A stretch of DNA of 64,000 nucleotides from Saccharicrinis fermentans DSM 9555 = JCM 21142. GTDB taxonomy: Bacteria; Bacteroidota; Bacteroidia; Bacteroidales; Marinilabiliaceae. The notes below the pieces were generated by a model. It saw only the letters and a program-made list of their open reading frames with translations, was not told the origin of the DNA and made no database searches. Where the stretch lies: NCBI RefSeq assembly GCF_000517085.1, contig NZ_KI912107.1:1240398-1304397 (forward strand), read 5' to 3'. Shown piece after piece: positions 36,780-44,040 of this stretch. A program made the translations under genes and the position numbers. The first letter of the stretch is position 1; each line of letters starts with the position of its first letter.

Positions 36780-37940
36780 ATGCCGTATTTATTGGAGCAA
36801 TTTGAAAGGGTTGTTGAGTATATCGGCAACCCTAAAAACTGTGGTGTTAAATTTCAATTTGAGAACGAAAAGCAATTCGTTTATAGCATAAGTTTATTTG
36901 ATTTAAAGCAAGGTTTGTTGCTTTTGGCTGCATCTAAAGCTTTGCCGGGTATTGTGTGTCAGCAGGTACGATTGTATCAGAGTAGTTCGATAAGAATGCT
37001 AAAACATTTGCATGATAGACCTGATTGCTGTTGTTTCTCAGCAAGGTGTTGGGGTGATATTTTTTATGGGGTTGTGAATACACTTATTAGTTTCATCAAC
37101 TTTTTACATATACAATTTCCGGAGTATTTTGATAAAGAGTTGATTGCTCCGGCGCTCTACTATGATTACTATAGGGTTCGTTTTAAAGATAAAGTAGAGA
37201 AAATATTGAAATTAAAGGTTGATGCTGAAAAGCTTGAATCTATAAAGAAGGTTGTTGATTATTTTAAGGAGTTGGGGTATACAAATTGTTCGTTTAGAAG
37301 AATCTGGTATATAGATAAACTACTTACTAAGATTAATACAAAGATTTGTAATGAGCATGTAATGGGTGATAAATTTGAAGAATTGGTTAAGCTGATTATT
37401 TCGTATAATTTTAATTCAACAGAGGTTTATCATCAAATCATTGAATGGATCAAGCGCGATTTAGCCATGGGGACCAATGTAAATGCTGTACTTGAAAAGT
37501 TACAATGTTATAAAAAACAAGTATCGCAGATTATGGTGATAAAAGGAGATGGTTTTTCGCGTAAATCAAAAAAATTAAAAATATCGATTATTAATTGGAT
37601 CAATAAGGAAATGAATTCATTTAATTATCATGTTCATATATTTGATGAGGTTAAGAAGGTAAAGGAACCGGAGCAACTGTATATTAGGCCTCAAAAAATA
37701 CAGACTAATTTATCTGTTGCGGAGATAGCATGCGTGCTTAGGCAGTTCATTGAAGTGGGTATTATATATGCAGATAACAAAAAAGAAATCTTTAGATTGG
37801 TTTCTGAAATTTTTGCATCAAAGCATAATCATCAAATATCATATAAGAGCTTAAATAATAACTTTTTTAATATTGAACTTTCTACATATAAATCTACAAA
37901 ACAACTGTTTCTTAAACTTTTTAGATCCATCGAAGAATGA
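36780..37940 (+). CDS. RteC-like protein
   Basis: 386 aa from ATG 36780 (MPYLLEQFERVVEYI); an in-frame ATG at 36720 gives a less likely 406-aa form. The C-terminal ~90 residues (TNLSVAEIACVLRQFIEVGI ... NKKEIFRLVSEIFASK ... ISYKSLNNNFFN) match the RteC family of Bacteroides conjugative transposons, where RteC activates excision. The N-terminal two thirds are helical and less conserved. It lies 100 bases after the integrase in the same direction. A regulatory role in excision is inferred from the family. Confidence 0.75.
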   Translation: MPYLLEQFERVVEYIGNPKNCGVKFQFENEKQFVYSISLFDLKQGLLLLAASKALPGIVCQQVRLYQSSSIRMLKHLHDRPDCCCFSARCWGDIFYGVVNTLISFINFLHIQFPEYFDKELIAPALYYDYYRVRFKDKVEKILKLKVDAEKLESIKKVVDYFKELGYTNCSFRRIWYIDKLLTKINTKICNEHVMGDKFEELVKLIISYNFNSTEVYHQIIEWIKRDLAMGTNVNAVLEKLQCYKKQVSQIMVIKGDGFSRKSKKLKISIINWINKEMNSFNYHVHIFDEVKKVKEPEQLYIRPQKIQTNLSVAEIACVLRQFIEVGIIYADNKKEIFRLVSEIFASKHNHQISYKSLNNNFFNIELSTYKSTKQLFLKLFRSIEE

Positions 37941-38031
37941 TATGATTTAGATATACATTTTATGGTTTAAGTATCTTAAAAGTTTGCGGTTAAAAAAAAT
38001 ATATCCTTGTAACTTATTGGTAATCTTTGGG

Positions 38032-38061
38032 GTTGTTGGGGGTTGTACAACCCCCAACAAC
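38032..38061. repeat. 30-bp perfect palindrome
   Basis: GTTGTTGGGGGTTGT followed directly by its exact reverse complement: 15-bp arms, no loop, no mismatch. It is strikingly GC-rich in AT-rich surroundings and stands in the 178-bp gap between the RteC-like gene and the HTH gene. There is no T-run, so it is not a standard terminator. A dimer operator, a replication or resolution site, or a cruciform are the options. Confidence 0.9.
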
Positions 38062-38118
38062 TGTTTTCGTATTGCTTTTGTATTTTTCTTTGTGTCATAT
38101 CAATATTAATCAATAAAT

Positions 38119-38388
38119 ATGGCAACAGAAATTATTACAACAGACGATTTGCGGGAGTTCAAAATTGAACTTCTGGAAGAGCTTGAGAAACTTCTCAAAC
38201 AGAACTCAGGGAGTCAGCATAAGAAATGGTTGAAATCCTATGAGGTGAAGGAACTTTTAAATGTGTCTTCTGGTACACTTCAACATCTGCGAGTGAGTGG
38301 TATGCTGCCCTATACAAAAGTTGGAGGTACAATCTATTACGATTACAATGATATTCAGAATATGATTACTCAAAACAAATGTGGGTAA
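38119..38388 (+). CDS. Helix-turn-helix (MerR/excisionase-like) protein
   Basis: 89 aa. An N-terminal coiled-coil helix (LREFKIELLEELEKLLKQ) is followed by a winged HTH of the excisionase type: KSYEVKELLNVSSGTLQHLRVSGMLPYTKVGGTIYYDYNDIQNM. This form is common in Bacteroidota conjugative and integrative elements, often beside integrase or replication genes. It starts 57 bases after the 30-bp palindrome, a natural candidate for its binding site. The role could be excisionase or regulator of the replication genes downstream. Confidence 0.8.
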   Translation: MATEIITTDDLREFKIELLEELEKLLKQNSGSQHKKWLKSYEVKELLNVSSGTLQHLRVSGMLPYTKVGGTIYYDYNDIQNMITQNKCG

Positions 38389-38409
38389 TGCTTTTTCAAA
38401 CAATTGGTT

Positions 38410-39117
38410 ATGAACTTCATCCAACATTTGCTGGATGCGTTTGCGAAAATGGACAGGGAAAAGCTTCTGAAAGCATACCACGTTAGCCTTTATATTTCTC
38501 TGTTTAGGATATGGAACCGTAACCGTTTCGATAATCCTATTTGGGTAAATCGGGATGAGTTAAAAACTATGTCAAAGATTGGGTCTAATAATACTTACTA
38601 TAAGGCTCTTAGAACACTGGAGGATTGTGGTTTTATTAAGTATACACCGTCTTTTGATCCGCAGGTAGCTAGTAAAGTTTACCTGTACACTTTTGATATA
38701 GGTACCTGTACACCACCTATATCAAAAGTGAACCCTTTATATAAACATATAAAATATATATACTCTATATATAGTAATGAAGAAAATCAAAAAGAGATGA
38801 AAGAAACTAATATGAATGATAAGTCGAAAAAAGCGTTTCAGAAACCACCAATTGAGCATATTCAAATCTATTTTGAACAAAAAGGTTATTCGGAAATAGA
38901 AGCTCAACGTTTTTTCAATTACTACGAAAGCAATGGCTGGATGGTAGGGGGTAGATCGAAAATGAAAGATTGGAAAGCAGCTGCTCGTAATTGGATGTTA
39001 AATATTCAACGTTACCAAGTAAATTCATTTGAGAAGCAAGGAACCAATGCACAGGACAAAATGGCATCGAAGGAACAAAGGAATTTTTCCTCGCGAAATT
39101 ATAATGAACCTCTTTGA
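38410..39117 (+). CDS. Phage O-like replication initiator with an origin inside its gene
   Basis: 235 aa from ATG 38410 (MNFIQHLLDAFAKMDREKL). The N-terminal ~100 residues look like a winged helix (WVNRDELKTMSKIGSNNTYY, ALRTLEDCGFIKYT). The C-terminal ~75 residues (IEHIQIYFEQKGYSEIEAQRFFNYY ... MKDWKAAARNWML) match the terminal domain of phage-type initiators. Between them, codons at 38681-38800 carry repeats and an AT-rich block that look like an origin. It is followed 33 bases on by a DnaC-like loader. This is the order and logic of lambda O and P. An initiator function is inferred from these features. Confidence 0.75.
   Translation: MNFIQHLLDAFAKMDREKLLKAYHVSLYISLFRIWNRNRFDNPIWVNRDELKTMSKIGSNNTYYKALRTLEDCGFIKYTPSFDPQVASKVYLYTFDIGTCTPPISKVNPLYKHIKYIYSIYSNEENQKEMKETNMNDKSKKAFQKPPIEHIQIYFEQKGYSEIEAQRFFNYYESNGWMVGGRSKMKDWKAAARNWMLNIQRYQVNSFEKQGTNAQDKMASKEQRNFSSRNYNEPL
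38681..38800. other. Candidate replication origin within the initiator gene
   Basis: Two copies of ACCTGTACAC (38681-38690, 38704-38713) lie with a perfect 15-bp inverted repeat ACTTTTGATATAGGT (38689-38703 and complement 38715-38729, 11-base spacer). Immediately after, 38733-38790 is almost pure A+T (TATATAAACATATAAAATAT and onwards), a likely unwinding region. Iterons plus an AT-rich block inside an O-like gene is the lambda arrangement. Confidence 0.65.
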
Positions 39118-39150
39118 ATTTCTTTAACATGAAAATCTAAAATAAGAGTG

Positions 39151-39798
39151 ATGTTTTACAATATCCAGAATAACTATATCGTCTATAACTATCAAAAGAG
39201 CCTTGATTTTATGGTAAAGAAGGGCAGGGAGATATACGGTGAGTGTTTTAGCTTACAGAGTGCGGATATGCCTATTATTCGAAAATTGTTTGTTTACATG
39301 ATTAGGGATGAGGAACTAATGGTTGAGGAAGGTTTAGATTCGCGAAAAGGCATAATGCTTTGTGGACCTATTGGGGTAGGAAAAACTTCTTTGATGCATT
39401 TATTGAGGCTGATTTTGCCAGAAAGCAAAAGCTATATGATGAAATCATGTAGGGATATCAGTTTTGAATTTCATAGGGATGGTTATGATGTAATTGACAG
39501 ATATAGTAAAAAAAGCCTCAGGTTTAATCATGGAATAATGAAAAAACAGACCATCTGTTTTGATGATTTGGGTGCTGAGCAAAACTTAAAACATTTTGGC
39601 AATGAATGCAATGTATTGTCTGAAATATTATTATCCAGATATGATTTGTTTATTTCTGATAGCCTTATCACTCATATAACAACAAATCTAAATGCTACTG
39701 AGATAGAAAAACAATATGGAGTTAGGGTAAGAAGTCGTTTAAGAGAAATGATGAATGTGGTTTCTTTTTCGGATGAGGCACCAGATAAGCGTAGATAA
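39151..39798 (+). CDS. DnaC-like AAA+ helicase loader
   Basis: 215 aa from ATG 39151. P-loop GIMLCGPIGVGKTSLMHLL (about residues 68-80), Walker B TICFDDLGAEQ, and sensor and Arg-rich C-terminal motifs (HITTNLNATEIEKQYGVRVRSRLREMMN) are those of DnaC/DnaI-type helicase loaders and IstB relatives. Position after an O-like initiator suggests it brings the host DnaB helicase to the element's origin, as lambda P does. It is one of the most conserved-looking genes of the element and has no frameshift. Confidence 0.8.
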   Translation: MFYNIQNNYIVYNYQKSLDFMVKKGREIYGECFSLQSADMPIIRKLFVYMIRDEELMVEEGLDSRKGIMLCGPIGVGKTSLMHLLRLILPESKSYMMKSCRDISFEFHRDGYDVIDRYSKKSLRFNHGIMKKQTICFDDLGAEQNLKHFGNECNVLSEILLSRYDLFISDSLITHITTNLNATEIEKQYGVRVRSRLREMMNVVSFSDEAPDKRR

Positions 39799-39810
39799 AA
39801 TATATTTGTT

Positions 39811-40371
39811 ATGAAGAATAATTTATTAAAATCAGCTTTATTACAAAAAGGACTTCCTCTATTGGCAAATGTACTTACTGGAGGAACAGCTAAGCCGGCT
39901 TTTGAATTGGTGAAATCAATATTAAGCTTAAAGGTTAATGATGACGATGGTTTTTTAGAGCAGTTAACTCAAAAGCCGGACCTCATCGATAAGTTACGTG
40001 AATTTGAAATTAATCAAGAGATAGAACTTCAAAAACTAGCTTTACAATCAACTCGTTTAGAGATTGAAGAATCAAAAGCGTATTTACTAGATAAACAGAG
40101 TGCACGTTTAAGAGAGACGCAGTTGGCACAAGCGACTGGACAACGTGATTGGTTAATGTTGTCGTTGGCGATTGTAGTCGTAATAGGATTTTTTAGTCTG
40201 ATTTCAATTATGATATTAGGCGATAATGCTCAAAAAGTAACCAATAATGGTCCCGTAAATCAATTGTTTGGCGCTTTGGTTGCGGGGTTTAGTATGGTAC
40301 TATCGTACTTTTTTGGGTCAAGTAAAAGTTCGGCAGATAAAACTAAAACGATTGCTAATCAAAGGATATAA
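39811..40371 (+). CDS. Holin-like protein with two transmembrane segments
   Basis: 186 aa. An amphipathic N-terminal region (KSALLQKGLPLLANVLTGGTAK) and a long charged helix (residues ~55-105) are followed by hydrophobic segments at about 112-136 (WLMLSLAIVVVIGFFSLISIMIL) and 148-166 (FGALVAGFSMVLSYFFGSS), with a Lys-rich tail. It starts 12 bases after the DnaC-like gene and precedes the DUF5675 gene by 7 bases. The topology parallels the protein at 14682. A membrane-pore or lysis role is suggested by context only. Confidence 0.6.
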   Translation: MKNNLLKSALLQKGLPLLANVLTGGTAKPAFELVKSILSLKVNDDDGFLEQLTQKPDLIDKLREFEINQEIELQKLALQSTRLEIEESKAYLLDKQSARLRETQLAQATGQRDWLMLSLAIVVVIGFFSLISIMILGDNAQKVTNNGPVNQLFGALVAGFSMVLSYFFGSSKSSADKTKTIANQRI

Positions 40372-40378
40372 GTTTATT

Positions 40379-40840
40379 ATGGATTTAACAGTTTTACGTT
40401 ATAGTTCAGGGGTAGAGAGTACTCTGGGGTTGTTGTATATTGATCAAAAATTTGCTTGTTATACTCTTGAAGATGAACATCGTGAGAAGAAAGTGTATGG
40501 AGAAACCAGGATACCTGCAGGGAGGTATAAGGTTATACTCAGAACGGTAGGCTCTCACCATAAGCGTTACAAGCAAAAGTTTCAGGAGTTTCATAAAGGT
40601 ATGCTGCACATTACAAATGTACCTAATTTTACAAATATTTTAATCCATATAGGAAATACAGATGATGATACAGCAGGTTGTTTGTTGGTGGGAGAATCGA
40701 GTTATTCAAATGTAAATCAGCCAGGGAGAATTAATAGTAGTACAATTGCTTACAAAAGGATTTATCCTATCATTGTTAACGCAATAGGAAAAGGCGATGA
40801 GGTTTGGATAAATTATTTGGATGAGGTAAAGTTTGAATGA
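40379..40840 (+). CDS. DUF5675 family protein
   Basis: 153 aa from ATG 40379 (MDLTVLRYSSGVESTLGLLYIDQ). Residues ~1-125 match DUF5675: FACYTLEDEHREKK, GETRIPAGRYKVILRT, MLHITNVPNFTNILIHIGNT and DDTAGCLLVG, with a His and a Cys in a layout like L,D-transpeptidase/YkuD-type active sites. The family occurs in phages and integrated elements of Bacteroidota, usually next to a holin-like gene. A cell-wall role is likely but not proven. It lies 7 bases after the holin-like gene, in the same direction. Confidence 0.8.
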   Translation: MDLTVLRYSSGVESTLGLLYIDQKFACYTLEDEHREKKVYGETRIPAGRYKVILRTVGSHHKRYKQKFQEFHKGMLHITNVPNFTNILIHIGNTDDDTAGCLLVGESSYSNVNQPGRINSSTIAYKRIYPIIVNAIGKGDEVWINYLDEVKFE

Positions 40841-40905
40841 ATACAAACAGGATTAAAATGAATGAGGTTTGAGAATGTGTTTCTGACAAATAGGGAAAGA
40901 GATTA

Positions 40906-41109
40906 TTAATCATACAGATACTCTTGAATTGTTTCAATTGAAATGCCGGAATATTCGGCAAATTCTTTAGTTGTGATGAACTGTTGTTTCTCTTTTCCTA
41001 ATTCCTTTTTTATTTTTGTTAAAAGTCGTTGGGCGGATTTTTCACTTTTGCCAGTTATCCTTTGTATATCTTTAGGATAAATGCAAATCCGTTTTAGTTT
41101 AATGTCCAT
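40906..41109 (-). CDS. Small HTH protein, possible element regulator
   Basis: 67 aa, the only minus-strand gene of the 35-42 kb element. Basic start (MDIKLKRICIYPKDIQRITG) and two short HTH-like stretches (SEKSAQRLLTKIKKELG and TTKEFAEYSGISIETIQEYL). It is probably a DNA-binding regulator. Two tandem 11-bp repeats lie directly upstream of its start codon at 41112-41133, a plausible autoregulatory operator. No family name can be given with certainty. Confidence 0.6.
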   Translation of the reverse strand: MDIKLKRICIYPKDIQRITGKSEKSAQRLLTKIKKELGKEKQQFITTKEFAEYSGISIETIQEYLYD

Positions 41110-41111
41110 GG

Positions 41112-41133
41112 TGCTTTATCGATGCTTTATCTA
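41112..41133. promoter_or_regulatory. Tandem 11-bp repeat upstream of the small HTH gene
   Basis: TGCTTTATCGA and TGCTTTATCTA, adjacent, differing at one base, 3-24 bases upstream of the HTH start on the minus strand. One helical turn per unit is consistent with an operator for a small HTH dimer. Confidence 0.4.
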
Positions 41134-41287
41134 TACTGTATTCATACCTTTGAATGGCATAATCGATACTCTAAGATAATAAAAAAAATAGGGTCAAAAC
41201 GGCCAAAATGGGACAAATTGGACACTGTTATTTGCAATTTAGGACATAATGCTATTACATTAAAGGTGTTGTTTAAATTAGTTGATT

Positions 41288-42046
41288 ATGGCAAGGCAAA
41301 AGAGTATTTTGAAACTAGAAGGAAGTATTGGGGATGTTTCTTTTTACAAAAGTGGAGGGGAATATTTGGCCCGAACTAAAGGGGGCGTAGATGGAGATCG
41401 AATTAAAACAGATCCAGCATTTGCGCGTACCCGGGAAAATGGAGCTGAGTTTGGGGTTGCCGGTAAGGCAAGTAAATTGTTGCGCACTGCATTTAAAGCA
41501 CCTATTGCTGCGATTGCAGATAACAGAGTTGCTAGCAGGTTAACTACCCAAATGTTGAAAGTGGTGCAGTCTGATACTGTGCATTCGAGAGGAGAGAGGA
41601 CTGTTCAGGATGGTGATTTAGGTCTTATTCGGGGGTTTGAGTTTAATGTGAATACAGGATTAGAAGATGTTGTAAAAGCAGCTTATTCTGTAACATTTGA
41701 TAGAGTTTCTGGTGAAGCTAGTGTTGCTATTGATTTTAGTAATCCACGTTTAGAGTTAAATCAGGTTGATGGTGCAGACCAGGCACAAATACTTATTGGG
41801 TTGGCAGCAGTTGATTTTGAGAATAGCGAATATGAGGTGGATGTGGTAGAAGCAGAAGCTATTGCTATTGATTCAACAGAAGCTGTTGTTGTTGAGCAAA
41901 CGGCTGCCATTTCGGCGAATAGTACCCGTCCTGTGTTTGTGATTGTTGGTATTATGTATTATCAATCAGTTAATGAAGAGTTATACCTTATCAATAGTCA
42001 GGATAGCAGAGCGCTGGCATTAGTAGCGGTGGATCAGCCAGAATAA
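41288..42046 (+). CDS. Conserved mobile-element protein of unknown function (254-aa type)
   Basis: 252 aa from ATG 41288 (MARQKSILKLEGSIGDVSFY). The N-terminal ~60 residues are basic and Gly-rich (GEYLARTKGGVDGDRI, DPAFARTRENGAEFGVAG). The rest is beta-rich and acidic (VDVVEAEAIAIDSTEAVVVEQ) with a C-terminal sheet (STRPVFVIVGIMYYQ). No catalytic motif and no signal peptide are seen. A basic head plus a beta-sandwich-like body would suit a structural or DNA-coating protein, but this is speculation. I have the impression that similar proteins accompany holin/DUF5675 genes in Bacteroidota elements; I cannot check that here. Confidence 0.6.
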   Translation: MARQKSILKLEGSIGDVSFYKSGGEYLARTKGGVDGDRIKTDPAFARTRENGAEFGVAGKASKLLRTAFKAPIAAIADNRVASRLTTQMLKVVQSDTVHSRGERTVQDGDLGLIRGFEFNVNTGLEDVVKAAYSVTFDRVSGEASVAIDFSNPRLELNQVDGADQAQILIGLAAVDFENSEYEVDVVEAEAIAIDSTEAVVVEQTAAISANSTRPVFVIVGIMYYQSVNEELYLINSQDSRALALVAVDQPE

Positions 42047-42097
42047 AAAGGTTATATGTGTTAATTTTGTAAAGTATCGTGTTTAAAATAGGATCAA

Positions 42098-42268
42098 ATG
42101 GATAGTAAAGTTGGTTTTATAGGAGGGAGTTTGGTTGCTATTTTAAAAAGTATTACTTTGCATAATATTGTTGAAACAGTAGTATACACTGTTATAGGAA
42201 CAGTAGTAAGTTACTTTGTTTCTTTGTTGTTAAGATGGATGTTTGGTAAGTCGAGGTTTGGTAGCTAG
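42098..42268 (+). CDS. 56-aa single-pass membrane protein
   Basis: Frame from ATG 42098: MDSKVGFIGGSLVAILKSIT, then VVYTVIGTVVSYFVSLLLRW and a basic end. One transmembrane helix. It lies between the 252-aa protein and a terminator, so it is the last gene of the element's plus-strand unit. Size and topology would suit a minor holin or a membrane component. No family recognised. Confidence 0.55.
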   Translation: MDSKVGFIGGSLVAILKSITLHNIVETVVYTVIGTVVSYFVSLLLRWMFGKSRFGS

Positions 42269-42289
42269 GATAGATGGTTAGGTTTGGTA

Positions 42290-42325
42290 TAAAGGTCTTT
42301 ACATTGTTGTAAAGACCTTTTTTTG
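42290..42325 (+). terminator. Intrinsic terminator closing the element
   Basis: AAAGGTCTTTAC, 6-base loop, GTAAAGACCTTT followed by a T-run: a perfect 12-bp stem, 22 bases after the 56-aa gene. Confidence 0.88.
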
Positions 42326-42691
42326 ATATACAATAAATTTTTATTATTGCTGAATATAAGCCATTTTGTTTTTTTTATGTGGCCTGGTTACTTTGAATAG
42401 CCAAGTCATACAAAGTGGTTTTGTATAATTGGATTTTATATAGTAATTGGAAATAATGGTGATGTTGCCCCCCTCCAACGGGCATATTTTACCCATGTCT
42501 TACTTTTTTATGTGGTAACTCAGAAGTAGGCAAAACTTGATAGTTCATGAAAATGTTCGATCCGGTTACTTTTTACCGGACGCTAGTGATACTGAATATA
42601 ATTATGCTAGAAAGATTAGGTATTGACATTTGTTTTTTAATTACAGACATTAGCATCTATAAATGTTATTTATGTGCTTAAATTTTACGTT
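42326..42691. other. Intergenic, no gene seen
   Basis: AT-rich gap of ~365 bases between the element's terminator and the outer-membrane-type protein. It contains a small hairpin (CCGGT-ACCGG near 42563) and two copies of TTTTTTATGTGG (also found near 52748). The right end of the 35-42 kb element may lie here, but I could not identify an att copy. Confidence 0.4.
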
Positions 42692-43960
42692 ATGAAAAGC
42701 CTATTAATTCTCTTTGTAGTTTTATTCCATTCTTTTTTAGCATCAGCGAATATTATAGCTTCAACTGATAGTGTTTTTCAAGGTGTTGTATATAAAGTAG
42801 ATACGGTTTCTGCGCAATTAATTAATAAAATTGAGAAGCTACAGAATAAAGTTGACGAATTGTTAAAGAATGACAGCATCACTTCCTTGAAAAGTGATAC
42901 GTTAGGTAATTTCTTTATCAAGAATTATGATTTAATTATAAAAGACAGAAGTAAAGATGATCCAGAATGTAAAGATGAGTTAAAAACCATAGAAATATAT
43001 ATAAGAGACGGTGCAATATTTGAGATTAATGCTATTACAACAAAAGGAGAATCATATATGACGAATTATATATTCCTATTGTCTTCATGGCACAAATATA
43101 GAAGATTAAGATTATTCAAACGCAACCCCTCAAACATAGATTTGTATATAAATATTATGGATAATCTACAATGGATACCCGAAATAGGTAAAAGATATTT
43201 CTCAGGAGGGACATCAAAGATAATATTGTCACAAGGAAATGATAAGCAAGGGATATTGTACAATTCAGATCTAAACTCTATGATAGAATTGAATCTATAT
43301 ACTGATTTTATGGGGCTAATTGATAAAGCGGATAATGGTATAATTCAGACAGAAGCAAAGACATCAATTGATATATTCAATTTTAAGGCAATCAATTTGC
43401 CTATTTTCTTTTTGAAAAATATAGATGTTTTATTTAGATATTCAAAGTTTGATGAAAGCATCAAAAATTATTCAGTAGAAAATCTCTCAGATCCAACAAG
43501 TATTGATAAATTAAAAATAGATCAGCAATCTTATGTAAGTTTTGGAATAAGCTTAGACCTTATTTCCCTATATCTAAGCACTGGTAAGATAAATTTAATT
43601 ACTGGGCTTGATTACAGTTACACAAATATATTACATGGAGAAGATGAAGCTGACCCCATTAATATGATATCATATAAATTCGGTTTTGACGGAGAGGTAT
43701 TAAAATTCGAAAATTTTGGAGCAGACTTGTCTCTACAACTAAATTATAAACAGATGCGACATAACTCTTTTGATGAAGATGTTACGGATCACTACGATGG
43801 CTTCCTAGATTTTAAAACAAGATTGTATTATAAAGAAAATAAAACAGGTAATAAGTATTTCATTAGGTTTAACAATGTAAAAGAATTATCTAATAGTAAG
43901 TTCTATAACTTGTTGCAATTTGGATATTCCATCTCTTTAGCACCCTCGAAACCGAAATAG
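42692..43960 (+). CDS. Outer-membrane beta-barrel-like protein of unknown function
   Basis: 422 aa from ATG 42692 with a clear signal peptide (LLILFVVLFHSFLASANI). A short coiled-coil helix (LINKIEKLQNKVDELLKN) is followed by alternating beta strands ending in an aromatic residue pattern (FYNLLQFGYSISLAPSKP), as in outer-membrane barrels. A barrel reading is suggested by the repeated amphipathic strands (INLITGLDYSYT, ADLSLQLNYKQM, KYFIRFNNVKEL). No family is recognised. It is a lone gene between the replicative element and the IS256-type element. Confidence 0.6.
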   Translation: MKSLLILFVVLFHSFLASANIIASTDSVFQGVVYKVDTVSAQLINKIEKLQNKVDELLKNDSITSLKSDTLGNFFIKNYDLIIKDRSKDDPECKDELKTIEIYIRDGAIFEINAITTKGESYMTNYIFLLSSWHKYRRLRLFKRNPSNIDLYINIMDNLQWIPEIGKRYFSGGTSKIILSQGNDKQGILYNSDLNSMIELNLYTDFMGLIDKADNGIIQTEAKTSIDIFNFKAINLPIFFLKNIDVLFRYSKFDESIKNYSVENLSDPTSIDKLKIDQQSYVSFGISLDLISLYLSTGKINLITGLDYSYTNILHGEDEADPINMISYKFGFDGEVLKFENFGADLSLQLNYKQMRHNSFDEDVTDHYDGFLDFKTRLYYKENKTGNKYFIRFNNVKELSNSKFYNLLQFGYSISLAPSKPK

Positions 43961-44040
43961 TAAGTAAGGTCTCTTGAAGGTTATATTGAGACTGTAAACT
44001 CAACTCTGTCCATAATTTAAAAATTATATTTTTGAAGATT

